Source: Lepidurus packardi (lineage: Eukaryota > Arthropoda > Branchiopoda > Notostraca > Triopsidae). Taken from it: a stretch of DNA of 64,000 bases. Under the pieces are notes generated by a model. That model was not told where the DNA came from and made no database searches. It was given only the letters and a program-made list of their open reading frames with translations. A program made the position numbers and the translations under genes. The stretch is taken from positions 4,216,001 to 4,280,000 of the forward strand of contig JAKZAN010000004.1 of NCBI GenBank assembly GCA_023053545.1, given 5' to 3'. This document shows, piece after piece, positions 49,199-59,000 of this stretch (the stretch's first letter is position 1; the number at the start of each line of letters is the position of its first letter).

Positions 49199-49781
49199 GG
49201 TTTTCTCTCGTCTTTCAAAATGCAAGTGGGGGTCTAAGTTACTTACTTAAATAGGGTAGAAAGATAGTTTCGACTATTTTGGGAGATTTATACAACGCCC
49301 CACGCGAAGTTTCTGGGATCGGAATATTTTTGAAGAATATTTCTAGATTAACAAATTTGGAACTGTCAACTAGCACCATCTATGAACAAGCTTATCACTT
49401 AATCCAATTCCGCTTTTCACGTGAACAGTCCGGTGTCATAAGAAGTCACTATTTTACGAGGGCTGTAGACAATACATTTCTGTGGATTTCTTGAAATCTA
49501 CTCCAGCCTAAACCAGAAAATCACATGGCAATCATGCTGAAGTCATACTTGATTTCGACGAGGAGAAGTTATTGTCTTCCAAAGTTTCAGATGTAGACAT
49601 TTTATTTTCCAATTTAATTTTCAGAGATAAAAATGAAAAAATCCTTTCCATGCCAGATTTGAGGAAGGGAGGAAAAAAAATTCGAAGAAGCGGTTGATTT
49701 TTAGAGGTGTGCTTTCTTTATTGGAAAAAATGTTTAGGAGCCATACGAGCCATAGCTTCGCGTCTGTTCGGAAAGATAAGG

Positions 49782-49825
49782 GAACCTATATATCTTAAGG
49801 TGATCACCTTAAGATAAATAGGTTC
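49782..49825. repeat. 44-bp near-perfect palindrome
   Basis: The sequence is symmetrical about 49803/49804. The central 26 bases, TATCTTAAGGTGA and its exact complement, are a perfect palindrome with no loop, and the outer arms (GAACCTAT and ATAGGTTC) pair after one mismatch per side. It may be a transposon foldback or a binding site for a dimeric protein. Confidence 0.9.
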
Positions 49826-50103
49826 AGTAGTTCGAGCTACGTCACATTTTAAGGGTTTTGTAAAAGTACAAAATTATCTACTCTAACCCCTTACACTTGC
49901 GACCTGATGTATGAAATATTCAATAATGTATAATCATCCGACGTCATTCCTGAATAATTCTTGAGAAAAAAATACGTTATACATTCTGTAGGGAAAACTT
50001 TATTCATATGAAAAATACAACATAGACAAAATATCATTCAACTACATGAAGAATATCATGTTTAAGGATATCCTTAACTGACAACCGCAGACACCCAAAG
50101 GAC

Positions 50104-50193
50104 AATCAAAATGATATCCACAGTATAAAGGTTTACACAGTATGGTAACAGGGGTATCTTCCAATGTTAAGGTTTTCTGACGACCTTCTCGGT
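50104..50193 (-). repeat. Inverted duplication, copy A
   Basis: The reverse complement of this segment matches 50852-50944 over about 90 bases at roughly 80-85 percent identity by eye. It contains an identical core GTTACCATACTGTGTAAACC that continues into CTTTATACTGTG. In this copy, the minus strand keeps a 77-codon open frame across it (50275-50042). Confidence 0.75.
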
Positions 50194-50851
50194 CCCCAGA
50201 GTAATATTCAGGTAAAAGGCCACAAAATGAAAGGGTACATTCGCAAACCTCCCAGTGCAGTTCAAAAAAGGTCACGACGGTTTACAAAGCGCGTAATTTA
50301 AATCTATTGCTTTAAACTATGAAGCTTAAAATAAAAGCTTTAAGCTTAAAATAAAAGATGAATGAACTAGGTCAAAGCACAACACGTATACACATTATGG
50401 ACTATTTCGCGTTACCCAGGTTGCACCACGAGGAGGCAGTCTATTTTGCAACCCATACATAGGTGTTTTATAGTATACAGGTTTAACTCCATATACTATA
50501 AAATACCCATGTATATTAATGTCTATATGTGTTGTTATGACTATTTATGTCTATATACGAGTATCCATTACATTGGTACTTTGCAACTGTTCCTAAATGT
50601 TACTAACTTTTGCAAGTTTAGTATTTTTCTTAACACTTTCAAATGCGCGCGTTGCCGGTAGGACCCTACGTCAGCCCAAAACTCCCTAGAGTGCCCGAGA
50701 GAAAGGTCACCAGTCCCCCGTTTTCTGAATGTTTTCTTCTCTTCTCGAACCCTTTTTCTAGTAGATTTGGAATGCCTACTTCTGGGGTAGGATGGGCAAG
50801 TCTGTGAATCCATCCCTCCTATGTTCCTTGTTACCCCCACATCCTCTTGAG

Positions 50852-50944
50852 ACCGAGAAAATCGTCTTAATCCCTTTACATTGGAAGATACCCCCAGTTA
50901 CCATACTGTGTAAACCTTTATACTGTGATGATATCCTTGTGATT
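50852..50944 (+). repeat. Inverted duplication, copy B
   Basis: This is the partner of the segment at 50104-50193, in opposite orientation about 660 bases away. Relative to copy A it has an extra base before the conserved core, which breaks the corresponding frame, and a small insertion after it. Confidence 0.75.
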
Positions 50945-51993
50945 CTTTTCTTATACAAAACTCAGAGTGCAACCTGGACAAATAAAAAATGTATACAAAA
51001 GAACAGAGCACATTTTCTCCCTCAAGCGAAGGCTATAGCTTCTGATAGACACAATCCATTGGCACAAGAACGTGAATTATATATTTTGAAAAAATTAATA
51101 TAAGAAGCTTGCAAATTAGCAGACATTCTATGATGTTTCCTTCATACTAGATTCTCGGGATACTTCTGTTAAAGTTTGTTAAATCAAGTAGCACTGACAA
51201 GTCGCAACTACTGGAATTCCGGCTTCTTAGTAAAAAAAAATAAAAAATAGTTCTTCAATGAACGCTTCGAAAAAATGAAATAACTGAACCGTAAATGTTA
51301 CGAAAAGAGGACGTTTGAAGTTCTTCACCTATAGTGCATTGCCATAGCAACCTTCCGGTCCCTTGAAAAGAGCATTTCGTAAGAGCGATTCTAAGTACAA
51401 TGCAGCATAACTAGTCCGAGCACATCTGAGAAACCTACACTGTATCAAAGTGAAAACTTTTGAATCCTGTATAGGCCTACCTCTGATACGAAGTTCAGCA
51501 AGTCACAAACAGAATTTTTGCGTGAATTTCTATCGTTTGAGAGTCAAGTTATCCTGTAATACATTTTTTACCCCAAATTATAACTTGTCTCGAGTTGCCT
51601 ACTAAGTCTTATCAGAAACAATGAATAGCCCAATTATAGCCGAGACGAACAGGCTGAGGACCATGGCGAGAGGCTCTCCAGAAAAGTATCGAGTATTCTT
51701 GTAGCAAGCCATGATAAGCCCTGGAGCGTGCTTGATTAGATCTTCACTCAAACATGCTCACATCATCTCAATCCTATATACCTCGCTTGGACGCCCCATA
51801 ATCTATTAGCCCTGCTGTATTTTTGTTAGTTTTTTACTATTATTTATTTATGGATTTGTCCGTGGTCTTTCGCGTGGAAGTTCTTAAATATCTATACTTC
51901 TGCCGTCGAGTCCCTGCGAGTTGTCTCTAAATCCATTATCCTTTAGCGAGTGTGGGAGTGTTACTTTCTTCCAAGGTGATCACAAAGCCACTT

Positions 51994-52010
51994 CCCCCCC
52001 CCCCCCCCCC
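51994..52010. repeat. Run of 17 C
   Basis: A homopolymer run of 17 cytosines in intergenic DNA. Confidence 0.9.
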
Positions 52011-54970
52011 ATTTCTTTACTTTTTTCTTTCCACTGCAAAAGGGGCCACAAAAGCGGAAGCAAAGCTTAATGCAAAATCCGAGTTATCTGGAGATGGAGA
52101 TCACTAACACCGAAAAACTATCCCTTTTCTTTTCTCAAGGGAAGAAGCTGTTAAAAAATAAAAAAGAGAAAATTGCCGTCTACGTCCACGACTTTCTCAA
52201 GAAGAAAACGAAAGGGAAATATAAGGAACCCTGTACCGTCCAATTGCTCTTTAGTTCCTATCCTACGAATTAACGACGTGTGTAAGACGCCGATCGTTTC
52301 GTAACTCCAGTAAAGAGCCGCAAAGGACCAAATAAACGATGAGATGACGTCACTGAATCCAACACACTTTTAGGATCGTCGTCCTTACATAATAGACATC
52401 GCTACCGTAATAGACATCCCTACAGAGAGTGTCAGATTCTGCTGTCGCAATTCTCGAAATCCAAGTTCTCGTTTTTCTTTTCTTTTAGTTTAACGGATTT
52501 ACACGATAAAATGCAAAGTAAATCTGGCCTAACCCGCCAACCGATCTCAAGAAATTTGACCTCGGGTTTATATGCTACATGACCAGTTGACCCGCAGTCA
52601 AGATGCCCCAAATCCAAACTCATCTGCGTTCCGATCACGCTGTACGGTACCGTGTATGAAGGAAAGCAATAAAGCGACTGGCAACGTGTGTCAGCTAAGT
52701 GTAAACTAATGGGCCTTGTGGGCCCCTTCTTCTTTTGTTTCTTGTACTCATTGCCCGAAAGTCTAACGTAGCTATAGCCATGGCCACCGCTGCGGCAGCT
52801 TGTATAAGTGTGTGACAATATTGACGCTGCGTCGGATTATCAACGCTTTAACTCTCCGTATACCCCTTTTGGGAATTGCTTTGTCCTTTTTGCGTCTTAT
52901 TGCGCACGGCTCTTTTGTTGATGCCGAGCAAGCCCCCACAGCTAATAATGATGAGCCGGTAACATAAGGGCCAGTAAAAGTAAAAGAAAAACAATACTAT
53001 CGCGAAAGAAGCGACAATCTTGCCAGGAAATTAAATTTCTTTCACAGTCGCACTCGAAATAAGAAATGCAACCGTGACCGTGACTCCTTCACAAGAGATT
53101 TTATTTAAGAAGTTCGGTGAGTACAGCCGTTTTTGGTCCATGCTGACGTCAGTAGCTCTAGAATTCCTTCACGATGAACTAAATATTCAAGTGGGGCTAT
53201 ACTGCGAAACCACAAAGCTGCTTGCTTGGTTATTACTGCAAACTTTCTCAGAACTTTCCTTTTTTTAAAAAAGAAAATAAATATCTTCAGATGCTTACTG
53301 AAAGCTGCAAGAGCTTGCAGCAATGGCGTAAATAAGAGCTACACGGATGACGTCAATTTGAATTTGCTGAGAGGATTATCCCCCGCTACCAAATTCAAGC
53401 AAATCACACTACGGCTCCTGGAAATCCCTCCAACACACAATGGACACTATACACCTCTACCTATATACAGTTGGAAGTTGTTTAAATACAATTCCAATGC
53501 CCCTCCCCCCCTTCACCTTTTTCAAGGGTTAAAGCCATATATCAATGTTCAGATCCTTCAACTCCAACTTGTTGCGCCAATTAGAGTCAATCTTGAGGTT
53601 CTTTCAAGTTTCCAACTACAGTAACTTGAAGGTCATTATTCTCGGGTTCCTTTACATGCAAAAGGTTAGCTAGGGTGTCACTTAGGACGCCCACCATATA
53701 CTCGCTAATTATAAGCTCTTATGGCTTCTTACGTAGCAAACCACTGAAACATACGGCCGGAAAACTGAAAACAAGCTCGAAAATAAGGTTATATCTAGTG
53801 AATAGTCTCAATCTCTTGCAGAGGCAGTACAGGCAAACGGGATTACGTCTTATTCTGTGGAGAGTCCTAACGATCTTAAGACGGCTCTATGAACCGCAAA
53901 CTGAGGCAGATCAATGAGCAGCGACAGAAAGGAATCAACGAGGATTGAGGGAGGAAATCTGACGTCAGAAGATGAAGAATAAAAAAGGAAAACAAAAAGG
54001 TCATTCTAAACGCGAACCTTCATGCGTCAACTTCATTCGGCATTGCGGGTTCCGTGACCCGATTTCGCTAGGAGGTATAGCCAGCTTGCATACTCGATAC
54101 AGCGTTCCTGGATTAAAATCATGACGCTTGTCAATGGTCGTGCTTTACTAATACCGATACTATTGTCAGGCGGGCAATAGCCCGGCTAAATATTGCTGCA
54201 GTTACATGCTCCTGCTGAGTGTGACAGACAGTTAGGTATTTGGTGTTGTCAGGCAGAATGCCGACAGAAAAAAGGGCCTTGGGCAAGGAAAAAATACGAA
54301 GCTGTGCAAGGAAGCCTATATAGCCGCGGGGGAAATGAGCGACCGTCCTGTTAGCTGTCACTACAAGAAAACGGCTATAGCTATTGATTCCGCTCCGTCT
54401 TGTAGTTATCCTAGTATATACTGCTGCACAGCAAGAGAACAAGAAGAATACAAAACACATCCAGCTTTCCTTTTATGCTTCTCGTCAAGTTCATCCCATC
54501 CAGTGCACCCTGTCAAAACGCAGGAATAGCGATCTTGAACCCTTGGTTATTCTGTGCAACAATAGAATGGCACGACTCGCATGCCAATACCCAATTACAC
54601 TCCCACAACTCCAGGTTTCCCCTTAAACGATGTGCTTACGCCCCCGCACATGCTGGAATAATACTTGCAACTAACTAGGAAAAAAATTTAATAAGCAAGA
54701 ACTTGTCATGCAGAAATAATTTTTAAGTAAAAGAATTCCAAAGTAACAGGAGTCCCCTGTTCGTGGTTATTACTACCTAGCTCGTTTCCTAAAGAATTTC
54801 GATGCTATTTTGACTATTTTTGATCTTCCAACAGGCAACTCAGCACACAAAGATGATTCCCCGGAAATTCGTTTGAACGAACTTCTTCCCCGTTTTACGG
54901 AATTTTAAAGAATCCATTGAAGTCGTCTTCTCTCTGGAAAATCCTTCACAGCAAATTATCAAACATTCTA

Positions 54971-55036
54971 TATGCTTTAGTACCAAGTTTTATATGCTTG
55001 CATACCAAGTTTAATATGCTTTAATACAAAGTTCCC
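54971..55036. repeat. 22-bp tandem repeat, three copies
   Basis: Three adjacent 22-base units begin TATGCTT and contain TACCAAGTTT or a close variant. The first two differ at four to five positions and the third is more diverged. The last unit runs into GTTCCCTGGG, which recurs near 55113. Confidence 0.85.
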
Positions 55037-56008
55037 TGGGGTCAAACATGAAATTACTCAATACAGAACGGGTAACGAGTTCTGATCACACCGATTTCAT
55101 ATTAAAAAAAAAGTTCCCTGGGTTGCTTAGGACAACATCTTTCCAAAAACGACTTTTGTGTACTTTGCGTCGGTTCTATGACAAAAGAAAAGGTCTAAGG
55201 AGTATACATATAGAAGAGAAAGAACTAAAAGTAATTCCAGGGGACCTGTTGAAGAGTGTACGGTTACCAAGAAAAAAATTTAATAAGCCCGTATGTCGAC
55301 GTGGAAACCATTGAAGAGCTGCTTCGGGCCAAAAACGCCTACCCCTCTATGGTTTGTATGAAGATAAGGAGGTGTCACATCGCAAGCGAAGCGAAGGAAA
55401 CAAACTGTTCCAGAACTGTTTATCGCTCGATACGTTCTTTTCAGGGGGATATTTTTCCACCTGTTTGGCTCTACAGGAAAGAGTGCCTTAATCTTGTTGG
55501 TAAATGGCTTAGTTTAGGACATGTGGGGGAACCCTAAATGGTTTTTGGTTAAGTGCGATAACTGCATAGGATGCGGGAAGTTTTTCTCTTTTTTTCAGAA
55601 ATAGAGATTACTTCTCTTCGTATTTATGAAAAAGGCGTTAGTTTTTGGGGTAGTTTTTGGGTGGTATGGCCTCTTAGGTGGTTGCGGAGAGTGACGTAAA
55701 AGAAATTACTGCCGCTCATTGTTACACAAACTGCGCAAACGCATGCGCGTTTTGATCCTTGACGGGTTTGATCCTGGGCAAGAAAAACAGAGAAAAGTAC
55801 GAGAGCAGTGGATCAGCTCAGCCAGTTTCTGGTGCGACTTGGCATTTATAACTTGCTAACCCGAAAGATCTCTAAAAATCCCGCACCAAGTACATTTCTA
55901 TAGCATCACATCCAACACAAATATAATAATAAAAAATATCCCTTAAAAGCAAATTGAATTACCTGACGACACATACATTCTTGACGTTTCAAATCCGTAT
56001 TTCTTCCA

Positions 56009-59000
56009 ATGAAAATGCTATCCAAAGTTGTGGTAGTAGTTTGCAGCCTTTTGCTCTTGGGACAATTCGCGTTCAGTCTTCCGTACTTCGACGAAGGTAG
56101 GTGTCTTATGCATGTGACGTTTGTTAGTAGAAATGCTCCTTGGCAATGTTATATCTTAAGTATTACGTCAAACTAATCTTCAATCCCACCTCAGCCATCG
56201 TATTTCTTAACTAATGTGCATTTCTTAAGTAAGGAACTTGGTAAAAACTTCATAAAATTTCTAGAACTTCATAGGAACAGTGGCAATTTCTTAACCAGTA
56301 CGTCTCAAGTCCAGAATAACTTAAGAAATATTGAACTTTCCACAGTGAGCTTTCTTTTCTACGGCCAATGGAAAATAAAAGAGGAAGCGGGGGTTTGTGT
56401 CACACAGCATTTTTTCTCAGGACTGTTTTTATAGTCAAGAGACAGAGGATCATTCCATGCATATGCAATGCATGTTTGGCCAAACCCGTGATACAACAAT
56501 ATGCAAATTCTGCTTTATGCGGCGGTGAAAACTTCAGAAATGTTAAAAAACAAAATAAAAAACTTTGAGCCCTCAATCTTTTCAGTACTATTCACCCTTT
56601 AAAAGAAAAAAAAAAACGAACTCTCACGATCACAAGGTGATCTGTCCCCAAGTCTTTGACGATCATATCCTCGCAACAATGTACCATAACCACAAGTTTT
56701 TCCTTGTTTGGTCTCGTTCAGAGAATTCACCATAGAAAAAAAACTCAATAAAGAAGTTGTTCGACAACTCCAGTCTATTTTTTTTTCTTCTGAAAGTTCT
56801 AGTGTAAAGTTCTGATTAGGGAGCTTGTAATTGGCTGCTTTGGACCAGTATTGTTCTGTTCGGCGGTTTATTCTTAACTTTCTCTAGCTTTCTGCGTCAA
56901 AAGCAAGATTTTTTTTCTCTCCATTTTTACAAACTGGCTTTTTTTGGAGTGCTAAAAAACATGTAAAATGCTATATGAGAAGCTTTTCGAGAGGCTATCA
57001 GGGTTGCCTTCAATACATCATCCAAATCATATCCGCTTTGGCGGCAGAAATAAGTGTCGAGTAGAAGAGCAGCCAAGCGAGGTTTGAACCTAGAACAATG
57101 TACCGTGTGTTAACAGCTTCCGTTGGCCTCTCATGTGCAATGATGCTTACAAGAGTGAAGAAAAAGCTTATTATCAGCACCCATCCAACGAAAGCGGATC
57201 TTAGGCATAGCTTTGCCAAACGGTGTTCGGTGCACGTATGTATCTATGTGTAACGTATATGCATATAGAGAAGACCTTTGAGGGTAAAAAAGGTGCCATA
57301 CGATCAATAATAAGACTCCTCGTCTTCTTCAAGTAAGCCTTTAACGTCACATCTTACATTTCCCCTTATCAAGACTTTCAGCTCCCGAATGCCAGACCAT
57401 CTGGCTAAAGTATAAGCCTATTACTGTGTAGTATATAGCATCACACAAGATGCCATTCATCAAACATTTAGTGCCGAAGAGAACTTTTCCGTACAATCAG
57501 GCAGCCTGTTGCTTTTCCTGTAGATATCGCGTAGATTTTCCTGTAAATTTCAGAGACCACTTAATCCTTAAGCAGAATCCAGGATTAGAAACCTTCCTTT
57601 ATAATAAAAACTTTCAGAAAGAACTTTCGCTCGATCTTTTCAATTTCCGTCATTCCGGTGTTGGTACAATTCTGCAGGAAGTTGCACCTTCTATACTAAA
57701 TAAACTCTGACACACTTAATCCGTTCAGCCCTGACATGGGCCTGACATTTTCTCGACATAATTCAGAGCTCACTGTAGGTGGATAATGGTCAATTCGTTC
57801 GAGCACAATTAGAAACTATAAAAAAGTCTGAAAGTTAGCTACTCACTCGTTGGGGCGTTAAAAAGAATAAAAACAGGGGGAGACGGAATTTTGCGTGGGA
57901 GAAATTGTAAGTTGTAAAGTTCTTAGTTATATATAGTTTATCGGCTTTTGCCAGAAAAAAAAATAATAATGTCTCAAGAGTCAAGAATATGCTAATAGCA
58001 CAGGGAATATCAAGTCTTGGGTTCTTACGGTTTTCGTCTTATGTATAACCAATTACTTGTTTTGAGTGCATAGGATCAATTGAAATGCAAAAAAAAAGAC
58101 AGCATTCCTCACAGCTGTGCTGCAACTAGATTAACCTGCTCGACGCCAAACTTTCTCGCTGAATAAAACATCAGCATTTTGTTTCCTAGGACCCTGAGAT
58201 AAACTTAAACGATTTTATAAAGGCTGTGATCGCACAGCTTCATGTGCACATACAGAACGGAACTTCGCATTTTTCTCTTTTTTTTTTAAAGAAGGACGAT
58301 AGCAATCACATCAACTTGGAAAAGATAAGTAACTTTCTGCTCGAAGAATACTTAAAGTATGTCGTTAATTTCAAGATATATTACTTGTAATTTTGGCAAA
58401 CTTGAGATGATATTATAATTGGAATTCACTTAAATTCGTATCTCACGTGCATTTAAAATTCATAGCAAATATACTCATGGTATCTAAAGTGACTTTTCTA
58501 TAAAGGACTTAATATTACCACCGACACATGACATTTTCTGTAGCTTTTAAGGATAACAAGCAAAATCATTTGACTAAATAGCTAAGTATCTGAGCAAATT
58601 AAACCTTACCGCCTTTACTTTGGCATTACCTTACACAGTTTATCTTTTGATCTTTTTTCAAGATGTTCACCTAGGATTTTGCGGTTACTAACCACTGCAC
58701 TTTAAAAGACAAAAAATAATTTCTGATTTAGTGCGGGCTTTCGCTAGAACTCTATATTCCATACCTAATGGCTTGGAAAAACTTTGGAGAAAAACATGAA
58801 AATTTTATGGAGTGAATCTTTTGCTAGGAATGTTATGTTAATCTCAACAGTCGCCCTCATGGGCATAGAACATTCTGCACACAACTTAGGTCTACAAGAA
58901 AGTTTCCCAACCATTAATTCCGAGAACAGAGGTTTTTCGACACCAAAATCCAGTCTGCAATCAATGTGCATTTGAAACGAAATTAGACATTTTCAGTACG

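Larger units (their letters stand above)
49210..56000. other. Intergenic region with repeats and no firm gene
   Basis: The region between the tetraspan gene and the agatoxin-like gene holds several repeats listed separately. ORFs such as those at 50042-50275 (minus) and 55048-55537 (plus) have no recognised domain. Four perfect TGACGTCA palindromes lie between 52345 and 53967. Confidence 0.6.

Noticed and set aside
54131..54460. Minus-strand ORF of 109 codons with a hydrophobic start
   Set aside because: The start resembles a signal peptide, but nothing after it matches a family and no exon structure supports it.
55048..55537. Two overlapping plus-strand ORFs of 88 and 93 codons
   Set aside because: They could be a frame-broken old gene or element, but no transposase, reverse transcriptase or other motif was visible.
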